In this document: piece after piece, positions 1 to 5,272 of the stretch
Layout: the number at the start of each line of letters is the position of its first letter
Position numbering within the stretch: the stretch's first letter is position 1
Assembly: GCA_937975585.1 (NCBI GenBank)
Contig: CALJUC010000132.1
Coordinates: forward strand, 1-6,822
DNA from: an uncultured Moraxella sp.
GTDB lineage: Bacteria > Pseudomonadota > Gammaproteobacteria > Pseudomonadales > Moraxellaceae
Length of the DNA stretch: 6,822 bases
Direction: 5' to 3'
Made by a program: the position numbers and the translations under genes
Notes under the pieces: generated by a model
Databases searched by the model: none
The model's input: only the letters and a program-made list of their open reading frames with translations
Told to the model about the DNA's origin: nothing

Positions 1-49
1 TGGACTGTTAATCCATGTGTCCCTGGTTCGAGCCCAGGTTGGAGAGCCA
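1..49 (+). tRNA. tRNA-Asn(GTT), 3' part only
   Basis: The window opens inside the 5' strand of the anticodon stem. The anticodon loop CTGTTAA (5-11) carries GTT at 7-9, flanked by TGGA and TCCA. The T arm is CCTGG (22-26), loop TTCGAGC (27-33), CCAGG (34-38). The acceptor 3' strand TTGGAGA (39-45), discriminator G46 and an encoded CCA (47-49) follow. The anticodon arm and T arm closely match my memory of E. coli tRNA-Asn. The D arm and 5' acceptor strand lie outside the window, so this is truncation by the window edge and not a broken gene. Confidence 0.93.
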
Positions 50-67
50 ATCAAGTCCAAATACTTT

Positions 68-95
68 AACCCGTTCCTTGTGAATGGGTTTTTTT
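68..95 (+). terminator. Rho-independent terminator of tRNA-Asn
   Basis: A 9-bp stem, AACCCGTTC (68-76) with GAATGGGTT (82-90), contains one G-U pair and a 5-base loop. It is followed by an uninterrupted T run to position 95. It begins 18 bases after the tRNA CCA end. An ATG at 84 lies inside this hairpin, which argues against that codon being the start of the next gene. Confidence 0.88.
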
Positions 96-128
96 GTGCC
101 CATCATTTTTTATTGGAGAGTCATTACC

Positions 129-635
129 ATGACGTTAAGCTTCTCCCCTACCCAAACCAAGTTTCTCGATTTACAACAAGCCATCAATCGTGACCGTATT
201 GCCAAACTGGTAGATGACCAGCAACGTGGTGAATTGAGCCATGAAGATAAACAATACTATGAAAGCTTAATTACTAAGTTTATCGAATTGGTAAAACTAC
301 CTGAGTCTGCACATTTGGCCATGCAGCTATTGCCTGAATTTAAAATTACCGTTCCTGTGCTACTAGATGGTATGGCCTATCGTGCTTTAGAAGACCGTGA
401 CCCTAAAGCGGCTGTCTTCGCAGCCTATATGGTTGACCAATCGTTATTACAGCGTGATTTAACCCCGCTATTTAATACCGTACTGGAATACGGCACCCCC
501 GAGCTCTGGGTGCAGTTGGTCAAAACTGTGAATAATGTACCTGTCGAGCCGATTGTGGCAAAGGTATATGCCAGTGATAAAGCGGTACAAGACTACTGGG
601 AATCGCATATCTTGGATGAAACGGACAAACCCTAA
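129..635 (+). CDS. Hypothetical protein, 168 aa, function unknown
   Basis: I do not recognise this protein. I chose ATG129 (protein starts MTLSFSPTQT) because GGAGAG precedes it with 8 bases of spacing. The more upstream in-frame ATG at 84 lies inside the tRNA-Asn terminator and would add a poorly charged MGFFVPIIFYW extension. The protein looks soluble and largely alpha-helical, with no signal peptide, membrane segment or cysteine-rich motif. It is acidic overall: residues about 10-55 are charged and helix-prone, a more hydrophobic middle (about 60-130) has many Leu/Ala/Val, and the C-terminus is acidic (DETDKP). A weak promoter-like pair, TTGTGA (78-83) and CATCAT (101-106) with a 17-base spacer, overlaps the preceding terminator and could drive it. 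Read-through from the tRNA is the alternative. A tandem CTGATTGT repeat (653-668) lies just after the stop, and no clear terminator follows. Confidence 0.72.
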   Translation: MTLSFSPTQTKFLDLQQAINRDRIAKLVDDQQRGELSHEDKQYYESLITKFIELVKLPESAHLAMQLLPEFKITVPVLLDGMAYRALEDRDPKAAVFAAYMVDQSLLQRDLTPLFNTVLEYGTPELWVQLVKTVNNVPVEPIVAKVYASDKAVQDYWESHILDETDKP

Positions 636-703
636 TCAAAGTGTATGACTAACTGATTGTCTGATTGTAACAGTGGTCGTTAACAATTGGTACGTTATCT
701 AAC

Positions 704-732
704 TTGTCGATTAAAAGATATCCTATTACACT
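704..732 (+). promoter_or_regulatory. Candidate sigma70 promoter for the 775-1215 gene
   Basis: TTGTCG (704-709) and TACACT (727-732) are separated by 17 bases, each matching four of six consensus positions. The predicted start near 739 would leave a leader of about 35 bases before ATG775. This is pattern reading only, in an AT-rich spacer where chance matches are common. Confidence 0.33.
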
Positions 733-774
733 ATATGGACTTTAAATTGATACTTTGCGGTTCAAGGATAATGT

Positions 775-1215
775 ATGTTACAGCCAAGCAAAACAACGAC
801 AACTAGCGCAAAAACTAAACGCAGCAAAACGCGAAAAACCCAACAAGCCATGGTGCCCATTCATATTAAAATCACGGAAGAAATGCATGAATTACTGAGC
901 GAGGTTGCCAAAAATCATGGGTTCCCGCGCATTCAAGGGTTAATTCGCTTGTATATTCGCCAAGGTCTTGAAGCAGAAGATGTCGGCTATTGCTTGGCAG
1001 ATGATGAACGCTTTTTACAAAAACTTCGTCGTCAGGGTGTTAGCGATGAGATTTTGGAAGCAGCCTTAAACGATAACCAGAATGATGACGACCATGAGAT
1101 GAGCCATGACGCCATTGCGCAAGCAGATAAGAATATCACCTCAACCGAGGATACATCATTGAAAGAAGCCGTCACTCATACTGATAGCCCCCACCCCGAT
1201 TTGATTATTCGCTAA
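775..1215 (+). CDS. Putative ribbon-helix-helix-like protein, 146 aa
   Basis: I do not recognise a named family. ATG775 is supported by AAGGA (764-768) with 6 bases of spacing. Three zones are visible. Residues 1-24 are Lys/Arg/Thr-rich (KTKRSKTRKT). Residues about 27-67 (VPIHIKITEEMHELL, then GFPRIQGLIRLYIRQGLE) have the order short strand, helix, turn, helix expected of a ribbon-helix-helix DNA-binding fold. Residues about 95-146 are Asp/Glu/Asn-rich and probably disordered. The DNA-binding role is inferred from this pattern and not from a family match. Antitoxin, CopG-type or replication-control regulators share the fold, but no toxin or partner gene lies next to it, so a toxin-antitoxin call is not supported. 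It ends before a bidirectional terminator and converges with dctA. Confidence 0.7.
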   Translation: MLQPSKTTTTSAKTKRSKTRKTQQAMVPIHIKITEEMHELLSEVAKNHGFPRIQGLIRLYIRQGLEAEDVGYCLADDERFLQKLRRQGVSDEILEAALNDNQNDDDHEMSHDAIAQADKNITSTEDTSLKEAVTHTDSPHPDLIIR

Positions 1216-1252
1216 CCTCTTACAACCAACTGAGCTATTTTATCTATGTTAT

Positions 1253-1289
1253 AAAAAAATCCCATAGCTGAAAGTTAGGGGATTTTTTT
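1253..1289. terminator. Bidirectional Rho-independent terminator
   Basis: A run of seven A, then TCCC, an imperfect inner helix TAGCT/AGTTA around GAA, then GGGA and seven T. The A and T runs on either side make it work in both orientations. It sits between the convergent 775-1215 gene and dctA and plausibly ends both transcripts. Confidence 0.85.
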
Positions 1290-1330
1290 AAGCGCTAAAG
1301 AAAACGTAACAGCCTATTAAAACTCAAAGA

Positions 1331-2689
1331 TTAGTCTTCGTTAACACTACCCACAACAGGCGCAGGTGCGTGTAACAGTGGCAATGGATGGCCATTTAAA
1401 GCCGCATCTAGACGTTCTTTGTCCAAGGCATTTTCCCAACGTGATACCACGATAGTGGCACAAGCATTACCTGTTAAGTTGGTTAACGCACGACACTCTG
1501 ACATAAAGCGGTCAATACCCAAAATCAGTGCCATACCTTCGATTGGCACACTCGGTACCACAGCCAATGTCGCAGCCAAAGTGATAAAGCCCGCACCAGT
1601 AACACCTGCCGCACCTTTTGAGCTGAGCATCGCCACCAGTAGCAAGGTAATCTCTTGGGTTAAGGTCAAATCAATATTACAGGCTTGGGCGATAAATAAT
1701 GCAGCCATGGTCATATAGATATTGGTACCGTCTAGGTTAAATGAATAACCAGTCGGAATGACCAAGCCTACTACTGATTTTTCACAACCGGCTTGTTCCA
1801 TTTTTTGCATTAAGGTTGGTAATGCAGCTTCAGATGAACTGGTACCTAATACCAACAGCAACTCATCTTTGATGTATTTAATCATCTTAATGATAGAAAA
1901 ACCGTTGTAACGGGCGACCGCGCCAAGCACCACTAACACAAACAACAGCGAGGTGATATAGAATGACGCTAGCAAGAACATTAAATTGCCAATCGAGCTG
2001 ATACCATATTTACCAATGGTAAATGCCATCGCACCGAATGCACCAACAGGTGCTGCTTTCATCAAGATAGCGACCACTTTAAATACGGGCACTGCCAAAT
2101 CTTGGAAAAAGTTAACCAAAGGACGTGCGCGATCACCGATTGAAGCTAGCGCAATACCGAATAACACGGCAACAAACAGTACTTGTAGAATATTACCTTC
2201 CGTCAACGGACTGACCAAGGTTTCTGGGATAATGTTCATCAAGAAACCAGTAATCGTACTGTCATGCGCTTTACTGACATATTCTGATACTTTGGCCGCA
2301 TCTTTACCGGCAGCAAGCGTAGCTGGGTCAATATTTAACCCCGCGCCCGGCTCAAGAACATTGGCAACCACCATACCAATGATTAATGCCAAGGTTGAAA
2401 AAGTTAAAAAGTAAATCATGGCTTTACCAGCCACGCGACCGACTTGCTTCATGTTACTCATGCCAGCAATACCGGTGACCACGGTTAAGAAAATTACCGG
2501 TGCGATAATCATCTTGACCAATTTAATAAAGGCATCGCCTAGTGGCTTCATTGCCTCACCCACATCAGGGGCAAAATAACCCAGTAACACACCAAGAATA
2601 ATCGCAATTAGTACTTGTACGTACAAAATTCTATACCATTTTTGGCGTTTGTAAGGTTCTTTTAGCGAAGTGGTATCGATAGGTATCAT
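1331..2689 (-). CDS. dctA: C4-dicarboxylate transport protein DctA
   Basis: An inner-membrane cation-coupled symporter that brings in succinate, fumarate and malate for aerobic growth. The whole length resembles E. coli DctA (428 aa) from memory, and this copy is 452 aa. Family signatures are in place: MKPLGDAFIKLVKMIIAPVI near residues 47-66, the hairpin-1 serine motif TSSSEAALP at 283-291, the substrate/cation motif GYSFNLDGTNIY at 314-325, SSKGAAGV at 356-363 and RALTNLTGN at 400-408. About eight membrane helices plus two re-entrant hairpins are expected. I start at ATG2689 (MIPIDTTS), with AAGGA at 2702-2706 and a rather long 12-base spacing. A longer frame from a TTG at 2770 has no support. 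The last ~15 residues (proline-rich, ending VNED) are a little longer than usual. It is monocistronic: a terminator follows at 1253-1289. Confidence 0.96.
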   Translation of the reverse strand: MIPIDTTSLKEPYKRQKWYRILYVQVLIAIILGVLLGYFAPDVGEAMKPLGDAFIKLVKMIIAPVIFLTVVTGIAGMSNMKQVGRVAGKAMIYFLTFSTLALIIGMVVANVLEPGAGLNIDPATLAAGKDAAKVSEYVSKAHDSTITGFLMNIIPETLVSPLTEGNILQVLFVAVLFGIALASIGDRARPLVNFFQDLAVPVFKVVAILMKAAPVGAFGAMAFTIGKYGISSIGNLMFLLASFYITSLLFVLVVLGAVARYNGFSIIKMIKYIKDELLLVLGTSSSEAALPTLMQKMEQAGCEKSVVGLVIPTGYSFNLDGTNIYMTMAALFIAQACNIDLTLTQEITLLLVAMLSSKGAAGVTGAGFITLAATLAVVPSVPIEGMALILGIDRFMSECRALTNLTGNACATIVVSRWENALDKERLDAALNGHPLPLLHAPAPVVGSVNED

Positions 2690-2810
2690 AATACTCTGCT
2701 TTCCTTGTAACGCTAGGCAGTGGAGGAAATATGCCTGTTGTGTTGATATAGTGATAAAATACCGCAGCAAATTTATTGCAGCTTTATAACTATATGTAAG
2801 TAATTAAGAA

Positions 2811-2816
2811 ATTATA
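2811..2816 (-). promoter_or_regulatory. Candidate -10 box upstream of dctA
   Basis: Read on the - strand this is a perfect TATAAT, about 122 bases upstream of the dctA ATG. No good -35 lies at the right distance, so it could be an activator-dependent promoter or chance. The 2690-2890 spacer is very AT-rich and I see no other convincing element in it. Confidence 0.25.
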
Positions 2817-2890
2817 TTAACTGTATACAACAATTTATATAGACCGTATATGGTATTCTCCGAAACCGATATTTTCAATCAGTTTTTTTG

Positions 2891-2954
2891 CGCAGAAAAA
2901 TTTTATATTTTTTTTAAAAAAATCGCTTGCATTCTTTTTATGCTCATATATAAT
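2891..2954 (+). promoter_or_regulatory. Promoter of tRNA-Ser with AT-rich UP-like tract
   Basis: TTGCAT (2927-2932) and a perfect TATAAT (2949-2954) are 16 bases apart. A GC-containing discriminator (AGCCCA) and a short leader precede the tRNA at 2969. Just upstream, 2891-2925 is an A-tract/T-tract region resembling an UP element. Strong AT-rich upstream sequence with a GC-containing discriminator is typical of growth-rate-controlled stable RNA promoters. Confidence 0.75.
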
Positions 2955-2968
2955 AGCCCACACAAAAC

Positions 2969-3058
2969 GGAAGCGTGGCAGAGCGGTTGAATGCACCGGT
3001 CTTGAAAACCGGCAAGGGTGCAAGCCCTTCGAGAGTTCGAATCTCTCCGCTTCCGCCA
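2969..3058 (+). tRNA. tRNA-Ser(TGA)
   Basis: A complete 90-base class II tRNA. Acceptor GGAAGCG (2969-2975) pairs with CGCTTCC (3048-3054). Discriminator G3055 and encoded CCA (3056-3058) follow. Anticodon stem CCGGT/ACCGG encloses loop CTTGAAA (3001-3007) with TGA at 3003-3005, which reads UCN serine codons. The long variable arm has stem AAGGG (3014-3018) with CCCTT (3025-3029). T arm is GAGAG, TTCGAAT, CTCTC (3031-3047). The long variable arm and sequence closely resemble E. coli serT. Confidence 0.98.
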
Positions 3059-3063
3059 AATTC

Positions 3064-3098
3064 AAAAAAGCGATTATCAAATTGATAATCGCTTTTTT
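3064..3098 (+). terminator. Rho-independent terminator of tRNA-Ser
   Basis: A perfect 16-bp stem: AAAAAAGCGATTATCA (3064-3079), loop AAT, then its complement ending in six T (3083-3098). It starts 5 bases after the tRNA CCA. The A run makes it potentially active on the - strand too, as a back-up behind the terminator at 3134-3170. Confidence 0.93.
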
Positions 3099-3133
3099 CT
3101 TATCTAACGTTTTTATGTAAGTGGTCAAAATAG

Positions 3134-3170
3134 AAAAATAGCTAGCCACAATAATTCATGACTAGCTATT
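3134..3170 (-). terminator. Terminator of the rtcB operon
   Basis: On the - strand the arms at 3170-3159 and 3148-3137 form a 12-bp stem (AATAGCTAGTCA with TGGCTAGCTATT, one U-G pair) around a 10-base loop. A T run over 3138-3134 follows. It begins 24 bases after the stop of the small basic protein, so it closes the rtcB transcript. Confidence 0.85.
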
Positions 3171-3193
3171 CTTTATCAAGCATACGTTACTGA

Positions 3194-3442
3194 TTAAGCC
3201 AGCCAATCGGTTTTACGTAAGTCTTGCTTCGTCTGCCGACGTAGTTTTTTACGTGTACGGGTAACGTCATCTTTGGCGTGTACCCCACCTTTTTGCAGTA
3301 GCGGGTTGAGCGCTAATTGATTACGCGGTAACTTGGCTGTCAATGCTTGGGTAAGATTTGGCTGCTTTGCCAAGCGCTCACCCAGTTTAATCAGTTGCTG
3401 TTGCGATTTTGGTCTTTTATCCATCATTTTATTTGCTTTCAT
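3194..3442 (-). CDS. Small basic protein co-transcribed with rtcB, 82 aa
   Basis: I do not recognise the family. I prefer ATG3442 (MKANKMMDKRPKS), 14 bases after the rtcB stop and with AAAGGA about 10 bases upstream. A longer frame starting at 3472 would overlap the end of rtcB and encode an unlikely MCQRLKEIYY extension. The protein is strongly basic and soluble. Residues about 10-32 are Lys/Gln/Leu-rich and helical. A middle segment, LALNPLLQKGGVHAKDD, looks like a conserved motif. The last ~30 residues (TRTRKKLRRQTKQDLRKTDWLA) form a very basic helix ending in Trp. It is too short and lacks the GGQ motif of PrfH, the release-factor homologue often next to rtcB, and it is not RtcA. Its charge and its place behind an RNA ligase suggest RNA or ribosome binding, but that is inference. 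Confidence 0.75.
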   Translation of the reverse strand: MKANKMMDKRPKSQQQLIKLGERLAKQPNLTQALTAKLPRNQLALNPLLQKGGVHAKDDVTRTRKKLRRQTKQDLRKTDWLA

Positions 3443-3456
3443 ATAATATATTTCCT

Positions 3457-4677
3457 TTAACCTTTGACACACATCACTTGTTTTAAGGTATGAACCACTT
3501 CGACCAAGTCCGCTTGGTTGGCCATAACTGTGTCGATGTCTTTGTAGGCTTGGGGGATTTCATCAATCACGCCTTTGTCCTTACGACATTCCACCCCAGC
3601 AGTCTGCGCCCGTAAATCATCCAGACTAAAATGACGCATTGCCTTACCGCGACTCATTCGCCGACCCGCCCCATGTGAACATGAGCAAAATGACTCAGAG
3701 TTGCCACGGCCACGCACGATATATGACTTTGCGCCCATCGAACCTGGAATGATGCCCAATTCACCCTCGTGGGCAGAAATGGCACCTTTACGTGTCACAT
3801 AGACATTCTCGCCAAAGTGATGTTCTTGGTTGACATAGTTGTGATGACAGTTAATCGCCTCTTTGGTCAAAGTAAACTGCGGCAATTCTCGCTGTAATAC
3901 GTTGAGGATTAGGCGCATCATTTCGCGACGATTTTCCATCGCATAATCTTGCCCCCATTGTACCGCTTCAAGATAGTCATCGAAGCTGTTTGAGCCTTGC
4001 GCAAAATACGCTAAGTCGCGATCTGGCACATGTCCAAACCGGCTTTGCTGCTCTTTTTTGGCCAAATTGATAAAATACTGGCCAATACAGTTGCCAATAC
4101 CGCGACTACCCGAGTGTAGCATTACCCACACATCATCGTGCTCATCGATACACAGCTCGATAAAGTGATTGCCACCGCCCAATGTACCGAGCTGCCTAGC
4201 CCAAGTGCGCTCAAAGTTTTTGAGCATTTTGAGTAATCCTGGGTGCTTATCGGTGATGCATTTTAGCCGTTTGGCAAGTGGGTCAAGCGTTGACATCTTG
4301 GCACTGATGCTTTGGTGTTGGTTAAAACCCACCGGCACTTTGGCTTCAATTGCGCTTCGGATTTTGCTAAGGCTATCGGGCAGTTGGCTAGCTTTTAGCG
4401 ATAGTCGCACGGCATTCATACCACAACCGATATCCACGCCAACAGCGGCCGGGATAATGGCATGCTTGGTGGGTATCACACTGCCAACAGTTGCACCCTT
4501 GCCGACATGCACATCCGGCATCACCGCAATGTGCTGATGGACAAATTCAAGTTGCGCCAAGTTACGCAACTGTTGAAGCGCTTCTTCTTCAACGTCTTTG
4601 GTAAATATTTTTACGGGTACACCATGTTGTTTACCATCTTTGGCTGCCCCGTTATTTAAAATTAGTTGAACACTCAT
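3457..4677 (-). CDS. rtcB: RNA-splicing/repair ligase RtcB
   Basis: A Mn2+- and GTP-dependent ligase that joins RNA ends with 2',3'-cyclic or 3'-phosphate to 5'-OH ends. In bacteria it acts in RNA repair. It resembles E. coli RtcB (408 aa) from end to end, and this copy is 406 aa. Visible motifs, numbered from ATG4677: MPDVHVGKGATVGSVIPT near 53-70; VGVDIGCGM with metal-binding Asp82 and Cys85; GGGNHF with Asn170 and His171; LHSGSRGIGN with His188; NCHHNYV with the 278-279 histidines; GSMGAKSYIVRG; and CSHGAGRRMSRGKA with His335, the expected guanylylated histidine. All catalytic residues appear present. I use ATG4677 (MSVQLILNNG) because the longer frame needs a TTG at 4695. The Shine-Dalgarno is weak (GAGTG). 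No rtcA, rtcR or prfH is seen, and its only downstream partner is the small basic protein. Confidence 0.97.
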   Translation of the reverse strand: MSVQLILNNGAAKDGKQHGVPVKIFTKDVEEEALQQLRNLAQLEFVHQHIAVMPDVHVGKGATVGSVIPTKHAIIPAAVGVDIGCGMNAVRLSLKASQLPDSLSKIRSAIEAKVPVGFNQHQSISAKMSTLDPLAKRLKCITDKHPGLLKMLKNFERTWARQLGTLGGGNHFIELCIDEHDDVWVMLHSGSRGIGNCIGQYFINLAKKEQQSRFGHVPDRDLAYFAQGSNSFDDYLEAVQWGQDYAMENRREMMRLILNVLQRELPQFTLTKEAINCHHNYVNQEHHFGENVYVTRKGAISAHEGELGIIPGSMGAKSYIVRGRGNSESFCSCSHGAGRRMSRGKAMRHFSLDDLRAQTAGVECRKDKGVIDEIPQAYKDIDTVMANQADLVEVVHTLKQVMCVKG

Positions 4678-4702
4678 ATAATGTTTTTCACTCAATCAAT
4701 TT

Positions 4703-4732
4703 ATAATAAAAAATTATCGTTACCGAGTTCAA
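4703..4732 (-). promoter_or_regulatory. Candidate proximal promoter of rtcB
   Basis: On the - strand, TTGAAC (4732-4727) and TATTAT (4708-4703) are separated by 18 bases, so transcription would begin just upstream of ATG4677. A second, more distant pair is TTGTCA (4834-4829) with TATCAA (4812-4807), 16 bases apart. If either is active, rtcB does not depend solely on read-through from the small ORF region upstream. Confidence 0.38.
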
Positions 4733-4771
4733 ATGATTGTAGCTTCTTAAGGGCAAATAATGTCCGAACAA

Positions 4772-4794
4772 TTAGCCACGAAGATAAGGGCTAA
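4772..4794. repeat. Inverted repeat TTAGCC/GGCTAA upstream of rtcB
   Basis: TTAGCC (4772-4777) and GGCTAA (4789-4794) are perfect 6-base arms with an 11-base spacer, between the two candidate rtcB promoters. It could be an operator half-site pair or an RNA hairpin in a longer rtcB leader. The same core appears in the inverted repeat upstream of kbp (5835-5875). Short arms make chance possible. Confidence 0.35.
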
Positions 4795-4855
4795 CTTCAT
4801 TAATATTTGATAAAGCAATGTGGGCTTTTGACAAATGCGGTCAGTTTTAGGCAAT

Positions 4856-4943
4856 AAAAAACCCAACGCTATGATTTACCATGTCATAATCCTTATCGCT
4901 TATCAATCGACTCGGTTAAATGTAAATGGCAGAGCGTCGGGTT
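4856..4943 (-). terminator. Long-loop terminator-like hairpin below the 27-codon ORF
   Basis: On the - strand AACCCGACGCT (4943-4933) pairs over 11 bp with AGCGTTGGGTT (4870-4860), with one G-U pair, and six U follow (through 4856). The 62-base loop is unusually long for an intrinsic terminator. It contains a further 6-bp helix (ATTTAC at 4927-4922 with GTAAAT at 4879-4874), so the whole is a structured arm. It starts 32 bases after the small ORF's stop codon. It may end a short mRNA or act as an attenuator before rtcB. Confidence 0.65.
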
Positions 4944-4960
4944 AAATGCTGGAATGTTTG

Positions 4961-4980
4961 AATTAACCTAGTGGTTAATT
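4961..4980. repeat. Perfect hairpin across the small ORF stop codon
   Basis: AATTAACC (4961-4968) and GGTTAATT (4973-4980) are perfect 8-base arms around TAGT. On the - strand the first arm covers the last sense codon and TAA stop of the 27-codon ORF. A translating ribosome would therefore melt it. The - strand second arm (GGTTAA) is also complementary to TTAACC at 4944-4939, where the terminator stem begins, giving a possible alternative pairing. Confidence 0.6.
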
Positions 4981-5058
4981 AAGGTAGTCAACATCATTCG
5001 CAGAAGACACTGCCATCGTTAACGTTAAATTAGTTAACTGCAAATTGGCTACTAACAT
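4975..5058 (-). CDS. Small ORF, 27 aa: possible leader peptide
   Basis: A short reading frame (starts MLVANLQLTN, ends DVDYLN), too short for standard gene finders. Its main support is a near-perfect Shine-Dalgarno AAGGAGG (5072-5066) with 7 bases to the ATG, the strongest ribosome site in the window. A promoter-like pair lies upstream and a stem-loop crosses its stop codon. Leucine is frequent (6 of 27), with Thr, Asn, Val and Ala making up much of the rest. There is no cysteine, no run of one regulatory amino acid, and no long membrane helix. It could be a leader peptide for an attenuator ahead of rtcB, a small secreted or toxin-like peptide, or a chance frame. I do not recognise it. Confidence 0.5.
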   Translation of the reverse strand: MLVANLQLTNLTLTMAVSSANDVDYLN

Positions 5059-5065
5059 GGTGCGT

Positions 5066-5072
5066 CCTCCTT
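5066..5072 (-). promoter_or_regulatory. Shine-Dalgarno of the 27-codon ORF
   Basis: AAGGAGG on the - strand, 7 bases before ATG5058. It is the only full-length match to the anti-Shine-Dalgarno that I noticed in the window, and it is the main reason to take the short frame seriously. Confidence 0.65.
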
Positions 5073-5157
5073 ATTTGAATAGGGTTAATTGGTTCAATCG
5101 ATGAATATAAGCTCAGTCATAACTATATTGATAGTACGGTGTTAACTTAAGCTTTTT

Positions 5158-5188
5158 ATAATATCGGGTAATTTTAACGAAATTTCAA
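5158..5188 (-). promoter_or_regulatory. Candidate promoter for the 27-codon ORF
   Basis: On the - strand TTGAAA (5188-5183) is followed by GATATT (5165-5160) at 17 bases, or TATTAT (5163-5158) at 19. It lies just below the kbp terminator, so the small transcript would need its own promoter about here. The leader would be roughly 90-95 bases long and would contain an AATTAACC copy (5090-5083). Confidence 0.33.
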
Positions 5189-5210
5189 GCAAATAGCGAA
5201 TGTTAGCTAC

Positions 5211-5244
5211 AAAAAAAGCCAATATCGAGGATATCGGCTTTTTT
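5211..5244 (-). terminator. Terminator of kbp
   Basis: On the - strand AAGCCGATATC pairs with GATATTGGCTT around a CTC loop, with one G-U pair that would be an A-C mismatch on the other strand. A T run of seven follows. It begins 29 bases after the kbp stop. The wobble favours - strand function, fitting kbp as its client. Confidence 0.9.
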
Positions 5245-5272
5245 GTTTATCTGCTTATTACTTAAACACGTA

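Noticed and set aside
84..128. Upstream ATG extension of the 168-residue protein
   Set aside because: The ATG lies inside the tRNA-Asn terminator hairpin with no usable ribosome site; ATG129 has GGAGAG at good spacing.
775..1215. Toxin-antitoxin module
   Set aside because: The RHH-like core could suggest an antitoxin, but no toxin-sized gene overlaps or adjoins it on the same strand.
1419..2414. Plus-strand ORFs of 99 and 142 residues opposite dctA
   Set aside because: They are antisense shadows of a clearly coding dctA and have low-complexity Ala/Pro/Thr-rich translations with no ribosome sites.
2690..2770. 27-residue N-terminal extension of DctA from a TTG codon
   Set aside because: Family members start near MIPIDTTS; the extension has no Shine-Dalgarno and does not resemble DctA.
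2835..3149. 104-residue - strand ORF containing AERFELSKGLHPCRF
   Set aside because: It is the antisense translation of tRNA-Ser(TGA) and its flanks. This peptide pattern is a familiar false hypothetical protein arising opposite tRNA-Ser genes.
3194..3442. PrfH or ArfA ribosome-rescue factor downstream of rtcB
   Set aside because: No GGQ motif, far too short for PrfH, and the sequence does not resemble ArfA as I remember it.
4169..4659. Plus-strand ORFs of 122 and 65 residues opposite rtcB
   Set aside because: They lie antisense to conserved RtcB catalytic motifs, which fix the coding strand.
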